NCBI RefSeq assembly: GCF_003148645.1
Contig: NZ_QGGP01000003.1
Coordinates: 1-64,000, forward strand
Length of the DNA: 64,000 nucleotides
Reading direction: 5' to 3'
DNA from: Xanthomarina spongicola
GTDB lineage: Bacteria; Bacteroidota; Bacteroidia; Flavobacteriales; Flavobacteriaceae
Shown: one piece after another, positions 18,123 to 26,144 of the stretch
How positions within the stretch are numbered: the stretch's first letter is position 1
How the letters are laid out: every line of letters begins with the position of its first letter
Position numbers and translations under genes: made by a program
The notes under the pieces: model-generated
Database searches by the model: none
Seen by the model: only the letters and a program-made list of their open reading frames with translations
Told to the model about the DNA's origin: nothing

Positions 18123-18150
18123 AAAAAGCATCTCAATTGAGATGCTTTTT
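18123..18150. terminator. Palindromic terminator ending the zincin island
   Basis: A 14+14 base perfect palindrome (aaaaagcatctcaa and its complement) lies between convergent genes. Its A-rich and T-rich arms can terminate transcription in both directions. Confidence 0.85.
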
Positions 18151-18171
18151 AAAATAATATAATAAGTAAAA

Positions 18172-18789
18172 TTACGCTTTACCTTTATCTGCACAACAAG
18201 CCATTTTGCAATCTGCTTTACATGCCATTTTCTTGTCAGTTGAAGCTTCAGACTTTTCTGCTTTGTCTGCACAACATGCTTTTTTGCAATCTTTATCGCA
18301 AGCTTTTTTCTCAGCATCAGCTTTGTCTGTACAACAAGCCATTTCGCAATTTGCTTTTTCTTCATCTGTTTTTCCTTCACAACAAGCCATTTTACATAAT
18401 TTGTCTTGATTAGAAGAACCAACAGTATGCATGTCTGTTACAGAATACATGTCTCCAGCTTTTTTAACCACCTCTTCTAAAGAGGTTGGAGTTACTTTAG
18501 CTTCGTCGTATTCAACCATAGCTAACTTTTTGTCAAAATCTACAGTTACAGATTTTACACCTTCCATTTTAGCCATTTTCTTTTCAATGGTTTTTGCACA
18601 ACCCATAGCACAAGTCATTCCTTCAATAGTAAACTCTGCTTTTGCATAAGTTACGTTAGGGTCTAAAGTTACTTCTTCAGAAGCAGTTTCAACTTCAACT
18701 GTCACAACTTCTGGAGTTGTTTCATTTTTACAAGCTGTTATAAAAACAGTTAACAGCAATAAACCGATAATATTTTTTAATGATTTCAT
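18172..18789 (-). CDS. Heavy-metal-associated (HMA) domain lipoprotein with Cys-rich tail
   Basis: The 205-residue protein has a lipoprotein signal (MKSLKNIIGLLLLTVFITAC). An HMA domain at about 48-115 has the metal-binding loop GMTCAMGC and the strand pattern KMEGVKSVTVDFDKKLAMVEY, as in copper chaperones and mercuric binding proteins. The last 75 residues carry four Cys clusters of the form CKMACC, CEMACC, CKKACC and CKMACC, separated by Lys/Asp/Glu-rich spacers. The tail could bind several Cu(I) or similar ions. It stands alone on the minus strand between two terminators or divergent genes. Metal identity is not visible. Confidence 0.85.
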   Translation of the reverse strand: MKSLKNIIGLLLLTVFITACKNETTPEVVTVEVETASEEVTLDPNVTYAKAEFTIEGMTCAMGCAKTIEKKMAKMEGVKSVTVDFDKKLAMVEYDEAKVTPTSLEEVVKKAGDMYSVTDMHTVGSSNQDKLCKMACCEGKTDEEKANCEMACCTDKADAEKKACDKDCKKACCADKAEKSEASTDKKMACKADCKMACCADKGKA

Positions 18790-18879
18790 TTGTTTTAAAT
18801 ATTAATTTAGTTACAAAACTACTAATTATTACGCTTTATTGTATCAAAAAATAGCAACTTTGTGAATTGAAGTAAGTGT

Positions 18880-19758
18880 ATGAAAAATATTCAGGTTAAA
18901 TGGTTGTATTTATTTGTCTTGTCCTTAATATGGGGAAGCTCTTTTATACTAATAAAAAAATCACTTCTTGGGTTAAACCCTTATCAATTAGGTGCATTAA
19001 GAACTATAATTACTGCTGTATTTTTATTGATTGCTGGATTTAAAAGTGTCAAGCTTATAGAAATAAAACAATGGAAATGGATTGCACTTACTGGAATGTT
19101 AGGCTCTTTTATTCCTGCCTTTTTATTTGCCATAGCCGAAACAGAAATAGATAGTGCTGTTGCATCCATACTAAATTCATTAGTGCCATTAAATACCATT
19201 TTATTAGGCTTTGCTGTGTTTAAAATAGCATCAACCAAACGACAAGTTTTAGGTGTTATTATAGGTTTTATAGGAACAGCTATTCTTATTTTAAAAGGAG
19301 CCGAATTAAACCCAGAACAAAATTATTTATATGCAGGTTATGTTATTATTTCAACCATTTTGTATGCATTAAATGTAAATATAATAAAGAGTCATTTACA
19401 ATTTGTAAAGCCTTTAGGGATTGCTGCTGGGAATTATGTAGTTATAGTTATTCCAGCTATTTTGGTGTTATTGTTTTCAGATTTTTTCAATGCTGAAACT
19501 TTTGAAAATCCGAATTTTAAAATGTCAATGATTTACGTTACTATTTTGTCTTTTTTTGGAACAGCTTTAGCAAAAGTTTTATTTAATAAATTAATACAAA
19601 TTTCAACACCTGTATTCGCTTCGTCTGTTACCTATTTGATGCCAATTGTAGCATTGACTTGGGGTGTTTTAGATGGTGAATCTTTTACTGTTCTCCAAGG
19701 GTTTGCAACTATTATTATTCTATTAGGAGTTTATTTATCTCATAAAAGACAACAATAA
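18880..19758 (+). CDS. EamA/DMT family inner-membrane transporter
   Basis: The 292-residue protein is almost wholly hydrophobic with about ten membrane segments, arranged as two EamA repeats of roughly 140 residues. It opens with the typical WLYLFVLSLIWGSSFILIKK, and the second half contains ATIIILLGVYLSHK at the C-terminus. EamA proteins export amino acids, nucleosides or other metabolites, and the substrate cannot be read from the sequence. It is monocistronic, divergent from the HMA lipoprotein and closed by a terminator overlapping its stop. Confidence 0.9.
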   Translation: MKNIQVKWLYLFVLSLIWGSSFILIKKSLLGLNPYQLGALRTIITAVFLLIAGFKSVKLIEIKQWKWIALTGMLGSFIPAFLFAIAETEIDSAVASILNSLVPLNTILLGFAVFKIASTKRQVLGVIIGFIGTAILILKGAELNPEQNYLYAGYVIISTILYALNVNIIKSHLQFVKPLGIAAGNYVVIVIPAILVLLFSDFFNAETFENPNFKMSMIYVTILSFFGTALAKVLFNKLIQISTPVFASSVTYLMPIVALTWGVLDGESFTVLQGFATIIILLGVYLSHKRQQ

Positions 19759-19793
19759 AAAAGCCCGAAAGAAGAAATCTTTCGAGCTTTTTT
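19756..19793. terminator. Hairpin terminator between EamA and LolA-like genes
   Basis: An imperfect stem (aagcccgaaaga with tctttcgagctt) has A-run and T-run flanks and sits between convergent genes. It should work in both directions. Confidence 0.8.
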
Positions 19794-19809
19794 GACATTT
19801 TATTTTTTA

Positions 19810-20526
19810 TTAATTAAAATCTTCTTCAGTAACATTTTCATTTATAATCACATCTGTGTAATTCATGGTAATAATTTGCATACCAGCTGTAATTTTTTGT
19901 TTGTGTGGAAATAAAATACCATTCACTTCTTTATAATCTGAAATTTCCATAGAAGATTTTCCTTGTGATTTTGACTCCATTTCTGCACGAACAAGTAAGT
20001 GATTTTCAGTATCGTAAAATTTATACGAAATGTTATCGCCTTTTACTATTTTAATCTTATATGTGTCTCTACCATTTAAAAAGGTAGTTTCTTCTAGAGT
20101 GCTTTCTATGTCACCTGGATATAATTCAGGAAAAATAGAATGTTTTCCTTTTTTAGATTTAATTTGCTCTTCGGTAAGATCAGTTTTCACACCTTGTTGT
20201 TCAACATAACCATCTTCTCCATTAAATTTTTGTTTAGAAATAATTCCCATTCCTTCATCAGACATTTCTACTGATTCTTTGTTAGGACTCTTTAATTTAA
20301 TTTCAGCAGTTAACGACATTGGAAGGCCTTCAACTGTAACATTAGCCTTAAAGTTAATGGTTTTTACTTCTTTAAGAGTTTCTTTTTTACCAATGGCATT
20401 TAAATAGTTTTCATAAACTTTTTCAACAGTAATTGAATTAGTTGCTTGTTTATGCTCGGCAGTATCTTGAGCTTTGGCACTTATATTAAAGAGTAAAACG
20501 ACAAGAAATGCTAATTTAATTTTCAT
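19810..20526 (-). CDS. Secreted LolA/outer membrane lipoprotein-sorting-like protein
   Basis: The 238-residue protein has a signal peptide (MKIKLAFLVVLLFNISAKAQ). The body reads as a LolA/LolB-like half barrel: VYENYLNAIGKKETLKEVK, then SLTAEIKLKSPNKESVEMS, DGYVEQQG, YKFYDTENHLLVR and SMEISDYKEVNGILFPHK. Such proteins are often left as hypothetical or outer membrane lipoprotein-sorting proteins in flavobacteria. Lipid or lipoprotein handling in the periplasm is the family expectation and is not proven here. The 335-bp gap upstream separates it from the divergent rplU operon. Confidence 0.75.
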   Translation of the reverse strand: MKIKLAFLVVLLFNISAKAQDTAEHKQATNSITVEKVYENYLNAIGKKETLKEVKTINFKANVTVEGLPMSLTAEIKLKSPNKESVEMSDEGMGIISKQKFNGEDGYVEQQGVKTDLTEEQIKSKKGKHSIFPELYPGDIESTLEETTFLNGRDTYKIKIVKGDNISYKFYDTENHLLVRAEMESKSQGKSSMEISDYKEVNGILFPHKQKITAGMQIITMNYTDVIINENVTEEDFN

Positions 20527-20861
20527 GAGATAATGTTTTAAGTGAGATAATGTTTAAAGTTTAAAGTATATGTCTACAAGATAGTATTAATGTTACAGAA
20601 AAAAATAAATGACTGAAGCGTTATTTTATGTTTCAATAGAAGATATTTTTGTTAAAATTCAATTAAAAACTGTGTTCAAAATAAAGTTATAGAGTAGAGG
20701 TTCTAACTTTAAGCAACTTATTATTCTTGACCTAACTTTTAAATTAAATATTTAAAAACAGCAAAAATTTCACTCAAAACAAATAAAACGTTTGTAGTTT
20801 AATTAATTAGCAGTATATTTGCACTCATTTTTTGAACAAATTAATAATAAAAAGTTACGCT
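20527..20861. other. Divergent intergenic region before rplU
   Basis: No gene is seen. Next to the LolA-like start there is a short direct repeat (gagataatgttt, twice within about 30 bp). The rplU promoter occupies 20791-20821. The remainder is AT-rich without clear structure. Confidence 0.5.
20791..20821 (+). promoter_or_regulatory. Strong Bacteroidota-type promoter for rplU-rpmA
   Basis: TTTG at 20791-20794, a 19-base spacer and TATATTTG at 20814-20821 match the phylum's -33/-7 consensus very well. Transcription would start a few bases on, leaving a leader of about 35 bases before the ATG at 20862. Confidence 0.8.
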
Positions 20862-21410
20862 ATGTACGCAATTGTAGAGATAGCAGGGCATCAATTTAAA
20901 GTTGAAAAAGACCAAAAAGTCTTTGTCAACCGTTTAGCAACAGAAGAAGGTAAGACAGTGTCTTTTGACAATGTACTTCTTTTAGCTGATGGAGACAAAG
21001 TTACTGTAGGCGCCCCAGCTATAACTGGAGCTCAAGTAGGAGCAAAAGTTTTAAAGCACCTTAAAGGTGATAAAGTAATCGTTTTCAAAAAGAAAAGACG
21101 TAAAGGTTACCGTGTAAAAAACGGACACAGACAATCTTTAACAGAAATCTTAATTGAAAACATAGTAGCTTCAGGAGCTAAGCCAGCAGCAAAAGCTGAA
21201 AAGGCAACTCCAGTAAAAGAAGTGAAAAAAGCAGAACCAAAAAAAGCTGATGCTCCAAAGGCAGAAGCAAAACCAGCTGCTAAAAAGGAAAAAGCATCTC
21301 AAGATTTAAGCAGTTTGACTGTTGCAGAATTAAGAGAAATGGCAAAAGCAAAAGAAATAACAGGATATTCTTCAATGAAGAAAGCCGAATTAATTGCTGC
21401 TTTAAGTTAA
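20862..21410 (+). CDS. rplU: 50S ribosomal protein bL21 with C-terminal Rho-N/SAP-like extension
   Basis: The start is ATG 20862 (MYAIVEIAGHQFKVEKDQ), the conserved bL21 N-terminus; an upstream TTG at 20832 would add 10 unrelated residues. Residues 1-103 are ordinary bL21, binding 23S rRNA (ending GYRVKNGHRQSLTEILIENI). Residues 105-145 form a Lys/Ala-rich linker, and the last 35 (LSSLTVAELREMAKAKEITG) resemble a Rho N-terminal or SAP-like helical nucleic-acid-binding motif. At 182 residues it is nearly double the common bL21 length of about 103. rpmA follows after 26 bp. Confidence 0.96.
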   Translation: MYAIVEIAGHQFKVEKDQKVFVNRLATEEGKTVSFDNVLLLADGDKVTVGAPAITGAQVGAKVLKHLKGDKVIVFKKKRRKGYRVKNGHRQSLTEILIENIVASGAKPAAKAEKATPVKEVKKAEPKKADAPKAEAKPAAKKEKASQDLSSLTVAELREMAKAKEITGYSSMKKAELIAALS

Positions 21411-21436
21411 TTTTAATAAACTAAAATCGAAATAAA

Positions 21437-21697
21437 ATGGCACATAAAAAAGGAGTCGGAAGTTCGAAAAACGGTAGAGAATCAGAATCGAAACGCTTAG
21501 GTGTAAAGATTTTTGGTGGTCAAGCTGCAATTGCAGGAAACATTATCGTTAGACAAAGAGGAAATACACATCATCCAGGTGAGAATGTATATTCTTCAAA
21601 AGATCATACATTACACGCTAGAGTAGATGGGCTTGTAAAATTTACAAAGAAAAAAGACAATAAGTCTTATGTTTCAATTGAGCCTTTCGAAGCTTAA
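21437..21697 (+). CDS. rpmA: 50S ribosomal protein bL27
   Basis: The 86-residue protein begins [20 protein letters not shown] and includes [16 protein letters not shown], the bL27 signature. Its N-terminus reaches the peptidyl-transferase centre of the ribosome. The N-terminus starts directly with the mature-type sequence and no Firmicutes-like cleavable leader. It is co-transcribed with rplU and ends 22 bp before a GNRA-loop terminator. Confidence 0.98.
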   Translation: MAHKKGVGSSKNGRESESKRLGVKIFGGQAAIAGNIIVRQRGNTHHPGENVYSSKDHTLHARVDGLVKFTKKKDNKSYVSIEPFEA

Positions 21698-21719
21698 GAA
21701 ACAATTTCAATCTATATTA

Positions 21720-21751
21720 AAACCCTTTCAGGAAACTGAAAGGGTTTTTTA
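21720..21751. terminator. GAAA-tetraloop terminator after rpmA
   Basis: An 11-bp perfect stem (aaccctttcag with ctgaaagggtt) is closed by a GAAA loop and followed by six T bases. The preceding A bases let it serve the convergent DUF1569 gene as well. Confidence 0.92.
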
Positions 21752-22219
21752 TTACAACATATCTTTAATAATTTTTAGATGATGATTGGTGTGTAATTTC
21801 AAAAATTGAATGGTTTTATCTCTATTAAGTTGTCCAAACACGAAATGTGTGAAACTCGCATTTTTGTTTAAAGGCTTTAAACGTTCTACATTATTGTATG
21901 CTAACTGGACTTGTGCTTTTAAATCGTCTAAAGTAATGACTTCAGGTGGTTTTACAATTTTGGGTGCCTTTGCCTTTCCTCTTGGTATATACCCTAAAGT
22001 AAATAATAACAATCGCCATTTGTTAAAGCGCCATTTGTAGTCTTCGGGATTAGAATGGATAATACTATTGGTAACTAGGTTTAAGACTTTTAAAGAGTGG
22101 TCTATTTGCCAAGCTACATCAGATTTTGAAACAGCATCGTTTCTTTTATCTTTTAAAGCAATATAGCGTTCTAATTCTTTAACTAGAGGAATAAGATTTT
22201 CTGGGTTTTGTTTTTGCAT
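21752..22219 (-). CDS. DUF1569 domain-containing protein (DinB-like fold)
   Basis: The 155-residue protein matches DUF1569, a member of the DinB/YfiT-like helical-bundle superfamily. Seen features are DVAWQIDHSLKVLNL at the N-terminal helix, a basic mid-region KWRLLLFTLGYIPRGKAKAP, and the conserved C-terminal block FTHFVFGQLNRDKTIQFLKL followed by HTNHHLKII. The His residues could form the metal site known in DinB-like proteins. No function is established for the family. It lies downstream of ahcY on the same strand but behind a probable terminator. Confidence 0.82.
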   Translation of the reverse strand: MQKQNPENLIPLVKELERYIALKDKRNDAVSKSDVAWQIDHSLKVLNLVTNSIIHSNPEDYKWRFNKWRLLLFTLGYIPRGKAKAPKIVKPPEVITLDDLKAQVQLAYNNVERLKPLNKNASFTHFVFGQLNRDKTIQFLKLHTNHHLKIIKDML

Positions 22220-22229
22220 TCTTTAAACT

Positions 22230-22263
22230 AATAAAAAAACCTCACATTACTGTAAGGGTTTTT
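22230..22263 (-). terminator. Probable terminator downstream of ahcY
   Basis: Read on the minus strand, cttaca and tgtgag pair across a GTAA loop (one G-U pair), extended by AAAC/GTTT and followed by seven T bases. Bulged, so less certain than the other terminators. Confidence 0.55.
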
Positions 22264-22283
22264 AAATTATTATTGATTATAAG

Positions 22284-22303
22284 ATTCCTGTCTTCCCAGG
22301 AAT
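22284..22303. repeat. Dispersed palindrome ATTCCTG-N6-CAGGAAT, copy 1
   Basis: A 7-bp inverted repeat with spacer tcttcc lies 4 bp beyond the ahcY stop. It belongs to a family with further copies at 25244, 32323 and 35279. Confidence 0.7.
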
Positions 22304-22306
22304 TTA

Positions 22307-23623
22307 TTAATATCTATAATATTCAGGTTTAAAAGGGCCTTCTACTTCTACACCAATATATTTAGCTTGGTCGTCACGAAGTTCTGTTAGTTCTACCCCA
22401 ATTTTTGCCAAGTGAAGTTTTGCTACTTTCTCATCTAGGTGTTTAGGTAACATGTATACTTCATTTTTGTAAGCGTCTTTGTTTGTCCAAAGTTCTATTT
22501 GGGCTAAGGTTTGGTTTGTAAAAGAGTTACTCATTACAAAACTAGGATGTCCAGTTGCGCAACCTAAATTAACCAAACGACCTTGAGCTAAGATAATAAC
22601 ATCTTTTCCATCAACAGTATACTTGTCAACTTGAGGCTTTATAGTGTTTTTTGTATGACCATGATTTTTGTTTAACCAAGCCATGTCAATTTCGTTATCG
22701 AAATGTCCAATGTTACAAACAATGGTTTTGTCTTTCATAGCTTCAAAATGACGCCCTTGAACAATATCTTTATTTCCTGTAGTAGTAATAACAATATCAG
22801 CATTACCAACAACAGTTTCTAATTTTTTCACTTCAAAACCATCCATAGCAGCTTGTAGTGCACAAATTGGGTCAATTTCAGTAACGGTTACAATACTTCC
22901 AGCTCCTTTAAAAGAAGCAGCAGTACCTTTTCCAACATCACCATAACCACAAACAACCACACGTTTACCAGCCATCATAATATCTGTTGCACGACGTACA
23001 GCGTCTACAGCACTTTCTCTACAACCATATTTATTATCGAATTTAGATTTTGTAACCGAATCGTTCACGTTAATTGCTGGCATAGGTAAAGTTCCAGCCT
23101 TCATTCTTTCATATAATCTGTGAACACCAGTTGTGGTTTCTTCAGAAAGACCATTAATTCCAGCAGCAAGTTCTGGGTATTTGTCTAAAACCATATTAGT
23201 TAAATCACCTCCATCATCAAGAATCATATTTAAAGGTTTTCTGTCTTCACCAAAAAATAATGTTTGCTCAATACACCAATCAAACTCTTCTTCTGTCATG
23301 TCTTTCCATGCATAAACTGCAGTTCCAGCAGCAGCAATTGCAGCAGCAGCTTGATCTTGGGTTGAGAAAATATTACAAGAACTCCAAGTAACTTCGGCAC
23401 CTAAAGCTTGTAAGGTTTCTATTAAAACAGCAGTTTGTATGGTCATGTGTAAACAACCTGCAATTCTAGCTCCTTTAAGAGGTTGTGAATTTTTGTATTC
23501 TTCACGAAGACTCATTAAACCTGGCATTTCTGCTTCAGCTAATTCAATTTCTTTTCTTCCCCAATCTGCTAGTGAGATATCTTTTACCTTGTTAGGTACG
23601 TAAGCAACAGTTTTTGTATTCAT
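22307..23623 (-). CDS. ahcY: Adenosylhomocysteinase
   Basis: The 438-residue enzyme reversibly hydrolyses S-adenosylhomocysteine to adenosine and homocysteine, clearing the inhibitory product of methyltransferases. Seen motifs are [20 protein letters not shown] and [13 protein letters not shown] at the substrate site, [20 protein letters not shown], the NAD-binding loop [34 protein letters not shown], and the C-terminal Lys/Tyr tail FKPEYYRY that completes the neighbouring subunit's NAD site. Full length. A TATCTTTG box lies on this strand at 23735-23728. It is divergent from the phosphopantetheinyl transferase gene. Confidence 0.97.
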   Translation of the reverse strand: MNTKTVAYVPNKVKDISLADWGRKEIELAEAEMPGLMSLREEYKNSQPLKGARIAGCLHMTIQTAVLIETLQALGAEVTWSSCNIFSTQDQAAAAIAAAGTAVYAWKDMTEEEFDWCIEQTLFFGEDRKPLNMILDDGGDLTNMVLDKYPELAAGINGLSEETTTGVHRLYERMKAGTLPMPAINVNDSVTKSKFDNKYGCRESAVDAVRRATDIMMAGKRVVVCGYGDVGKGTAASFKGAGSIVTVTEIDPICALQAAMDGFEVKKLETVVGNADIVITTTGNKDIVQGRHFEAMKDKTIVCNIGHFDNEIDMAWLNKNHGHTKNTIKPQVDKYTVDGKDVIILAQGRLVNLGCATGHPSFVMSNSFTNQTLAQIELWTNKDAYKNEVYMLPKHLDEKVAKLHLAKIGVELTELRDDQAKYIGVEVEGPFKPEYYRY

Positions 23624-23727
23624 TCTTTCTAAATTTCTTTTGTTTTATTAAAGTCAACATCTTTGGTTTAGCACTTAAAATAACTAAATTCGCTATATTA
23701 AAAATGTTGAATTCGCCTTAGGCGATG

Positions 23728-23735
23728 CAAAGATA
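23728..23735 (-). promoter_or_regulatory. Probable -7 promoter box for ahcY
   Basis: TATCTTTG on the minus strand matches TAnnTTTG and lies about 105 bp upstream of the ATG. No TTG is found at the proper -33 distance, so only half of the promoter is supported. Confidence 0.4.
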
Positions 23736-23758
23736 ACCAATAACTTTTAAAAAATTAA

Positions 23759-24388
23759 ATGCCTCTTTATAAATCCTTTAGTCCAAACCCACAAACTATT
23801 GTTAAAATCTGGCAGATTACAGAATCATATAGTAATTTATTTCAGGCAGTTACACTAAAACCAGAAAACATGGAACGTGTTTTAAGGATGAAAAGCGAAT
23901 TGCACCAAAGAGGATTTTTAAGTGTTAGACATTTATTGGCAGAGTTTGGTTATACTGATGCCGATTTATTTTACGATGAAAATGGTAAACCACATTTAAA
24001 AGACGGAAAACACATTTCCATTACACATTCATTTACATTTTCTGGTGTAATAGTTAGCGATTTTGAAGTAGGCATCGATATTGAAAAGCAACGAGATAAG
24101 ATTGGCATTATTGCTCATAAGTTTATGGAATATGAATTTCAGTATCTTAAAAAAGATGCGCCAGATTATATTAATAAATTAACAGTTATTTGGTGTGTAA
24201 AAGAATCGCTTTACAAATTGTTTGCAACTCCAGGATTGAGTTTTTTACAGCATACTTTAGTTATTCCGTTCACTATTGAAGAGGCTTCAACAGTTGCTTG
24301 GATAGATTATGAAGATAAAAAACACAGATTTAACACATCTTTTTTTGAATTTGAAGGCTTTACTTGTGCTTATGCTTTACCATCTTAA
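23759..24388 (+). CDS. 4'-phosphopantetheinyl transferase superfamily protein (Sfp-like)
   Basis: The 209-residue protein has the paired Sfp motifs GIDIEKQRDKI (metal-binding Asp and Glu) and VIWCVKESLYKLF (W-x3-KES-x-YK) at normal spacing, preceded by HISITHSFTFSGVIVS. Sfp-type enzymes transfer phosphopantetheine from CoA to a Ser of carrier proteins such as ACP or NRPS/PKS carriers. No carrier gene is adjacent, so the target is unknown. The gene is divergent from ahcY and is followed by the PcrB-like gene after 57 bp, probably on the same transcript. Confidence 0.9.
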   Translation: MPLYKSFSPNPQTIVKIWQITESYSNLFQAVTLKPENMERVLRMKSELHQRGFLSVRHLLAEFGYTDADLFYDENGKPHLKDGKHISITHSFTFSGVIVSDFEVGIDIEKQRDKIGIIAHKFMEYEFQYLKKDAPDYINKLTVIWCVKESLYKLFATPGLSFLQHTLVIPFTIEEASTVAWIDYEDKKHRFNTSFFEFEGFTCAYALPS

Positions 24389-24445
24389 TTATTCAGACTA
24401 AAGAAGTAGAAAAGAGAAAACAGACAAAAAGATATTCGTGCATTT

Positions 24446-25180
24446 GTGGCAAAAAAAGAAAAAATATATCAAAGTATCAATAACTCCATTTTAAAAGGAG
24501 AAAAACTTTTGGCTGTCTTAATAGATCCTGATAAAATGTCCATTGAAATGGCATCAAATTTTATTAGTAAGGTTAATAATTCAAAGGCTACACATATTTT
24601 TGTTGGAGGAAGTACAGTTGAAGATTCTGCTACAGAAAAATTGGTTTCAGAGATAAAAAAACAAACTAGAATACCAATCGTATTATTTCCTGGCGATGTT
24701 TCTCAGATAACAAATCAAGCAGATGCATTGTTATTTTTATCTTTAATTTCTGGAAGAAATCCAGAATACTTAATAGAGAAACATATTGCTTCTGTTTCAA
24801 AATTACGCAAAATGCACCTTGAGGTTATTCCAACAGGCTATATTCTTATAGAAAGCGGCCATAAAACAGCTGTTCAAAGAGTAACCAAAACAGAGCCATT
24901 GTCTAGAAATAATATCCAACAGATTGTCGACACAGCCAAGGCTGGCGAATTATTAGGAATGAAATTAATTTACCTTGAAGCTGGTAGTGGTGCTTTTTAT
25001 CCAATTTCTTCGGAAATTATAAAAAGTGTAAAAAAAGAAATATCAATTCCCTTAATTGTTGGAGGAGGAATTAGAACAAAAGAGCAATTGCTTTTAGCTT
25101 ATAATTCTGGAGCAGATTTAGTGGTTATTGGAACTGCGTTTGAAGATGATGAATCGTTTTTTGAAGAATTGAAAAACTAA
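24446..25180 (+). CDS. Geranylgeranylglyceryl/heptaprenylglyceryl phosphate synthase family (PcrB-like)
   Basis: The 244-residue TIM-barrel enzyme joins a polyprenyl diphosphate to glycerol-1-phosphate. Seen are AVLIDPDKM (glycerol-phosphate site), THIFVGGSTVED, IVLFPGDVSQI, GMKLIYLEAGSGA, and the phosphate-binding end LIVGGGIRTKEQL followed by GADLVVIGTAFEDD. The GTG start (MAKKEKIYQSI) is taken because no ATG precedes the conserved region. In Bacteroidota these enzymes make ether-type glycerol lipids of unclear role; the prenyl chain length is not readable from the sequence. Confidence 0.9.
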   Translation: MAKKEKIYQSINNSILKGEKLLAVLIDPDKMSIEMASNFISKVNNSKATHIFVGGSTVEDSATEKLVSEIKKQTRIPIVLFPGDVSQITNQADALLFLSLISGRNPEYLIEKHIASVSKLRKMHLEVIPTGYILIESGHKTAVQRVTKTEPLSRNNIQQIVDTAKAGELLGMKLIYLEAGSGAFYPISSEIIKSVKKEISIPLIVGGGIRTKEQLLLAYNSGADLVVIGTAFEDDESFFEELKN

Positions 25181-25190
25181 GACTAATGTG

Positions 25191-25212
25191 GCCTTGAGCA
25201 TAGTCGAGAGGT
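25191..25212. repeat. REP-like fragment (ttgagcatagtcgagagg type)
   Basis: A short intergenic fragment reads ttgagcatagtcgagagg (25194-25211). It resembles the fragment at 43167-43184 (ttgagcacagtcgaaagg) and others common in flavobacterial genomes. Confidence 0.5.
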
Positions 25213-25243
25213 CTTTTATATAATATAACTTTTAATTAAATAG

Positions 25244-25262
25244 ATTCCTGCCTTCGCAGGAA
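25244..25262. repeat. Dispersed palindrome ATTCCTG-N6-CAGGAA, copy 2
   Basis: The arms attcctg and caggaa flank ccttcg. It lies just before the thiamine-binding protein gene, whose ATG is at 25268. Confidence 0.65.
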
Positions 25263-25267
25263 ATAAC

Positions 25268-25528
25268 ATGAAAATATCGGTAGATTTAACATTATCGCCA
25301 TTACAGGACGATTACGAAATACATGTAATTAATTTTATAAAATCTCTAAGAGATTCAAAATTTACAGTTTTAGAAAACCCATTAAGTACCCAGATTTTTG
25401 GTGAGTATGATGAGCTGATGCCTTATTTAAATTCTCAAATAAAAACAGCCTTCGAAAAACAAAAAATATGTGTCTTAACCATGAAAGTTGTAAAAACAGA
25501 TAGAAGCAATTATGAGCCAGATTTTTAA
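25268..25528 (+). CDS. Thiamine-binding (YkoF/MTH1187-like) domain protein
   Basis: The 86-residue protein has the ferredoxin-like layout of the thiamine-binding YkoF/YqgV-type family: strand MKISVDLTLSPLQ, helix YEIHVINFIKSLRD, then FTVLENPLSTQIFGEYDELM and a helix NSQIKTAFEK before CVLTMKVVKTDR. Related proteins bind thiamine or its pyrimidine moiety. The gene overlaps the PnuC/PnuT start by 17 bp, which together with the TPP-regulated receptor downstream supports a role in thiamine uptake or sensing. A copy of the ATTCCTG palindrome lies just upstream. Confidence 0.78.
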   Translation: MKISVDLTLSPLQDDYEIHVINFIKSLRDSKFTVLENPLSTQIFGEYDELMPYLNSQIKTAFEKQKICVLTMKVVKTDRSNYEPDF

Positions 25529-26144
25529 TTTTTTTTTCGAACAATATGAAGGTTATCAAACCATTGATATTGTTTTAGAAATTATTGCTGTAATTTTTGG
25601 ATTTCTGTCTGTCTGGTTTTCCAAACAAAATAATATTTTAGTATTTCCAACAGGAATGATAAGCACAAGTATTTTTGTTTATTTGCTTTTAAAATGGGCT
25701 CTTCTAGGAGATATGATGATAAATGGGTATTATTTTATTATGAGTATTTATGGATGGTATATTTGGACAAGAAAAGTAGATGCAACTCATTTAACTCCAA
25801 TTTCTTTAACAACTAAAAAGGAAAAGAAAATAAGTGTCTGGATCTTTTTGGCAACCTTATTATTTGTCTTTATAGTTTATCAAACTTTTAATATGTGGAC
25901 AGGTTGGGTGGCTTATGTAGATACCATAACAACAGCCATCTTCTTTGTTGGAATGTGGCTTATGGCCAGAAGAAAAATTGAAAACTGGATTTTTTGGATT
26001 ATTGGAGATATAATTTCAATTCCACTATATTTTTATAAAGGATTTACATTTACTAGTTTGCAATATTTAGGGTTTACAGTAATTGCAATATTTGGATATT
26101 TAGCATGGAAGAAAAACTTAAACAAAAAGAGAGTAGTTGTATAA
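25512..26144 (+). CDS. PnuC/PnuT family vitamin transporter
   Basis: The 210-residue protein has about seven membrane segments and the PnuC motif YYFIMSIYGWYIWTRK, followed by WIIGDIISIPLYFYKGF and YLGFTVIAIFGYLAWKK. PnuC-type facilitators import nicotinamide riboside; the PnuT branch imports thiamine, and trapping by phosphorylation drives uptake. It is translationally coupled to the thiamine-binding gene before it and overlaps the kinase gene after it by 40 bp. Context favours thiamine, while the NadR-like neighbour leaves nicotinamide riboside possible. Confidence 0.88.
   Translation: MSQIFNFFFEQYEGYQTIDIVLEIIAVIFGFLSVWFSKQNNILVFPTGMISTSIFVYLLLKWALLGDMMINGYYFIMSIYGWYIWTRKVDATHLTPISLTTKKEKKISVWIFLATLLFVFIVYQTFNMWTGWVAYVDTITTAIFFVGMWLMARRKIENWIFWIIGDIISIPLYFYKGFTFTSLQYLGFTVIAIFGYLAWKKNLNKKRVVV

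Noticed and set aside
18105-18422. Basic Lys-rich open frame on the minus strand overlapping the HMA lipoprotein
   Set aside because: It is another frame of the Cys/Lys-repeat tail of the HMA lipoprotein and crosses the terminator. The HMA frame has a signal peptide and a domain.
20832-20861. Ten-residue N-terminal extension of bL21 from a TTG
   Set aside because: The conserved bL21 N-terminus begins at ATG 20862, and the promoter lies too close upstream for a longer leader to be needed.
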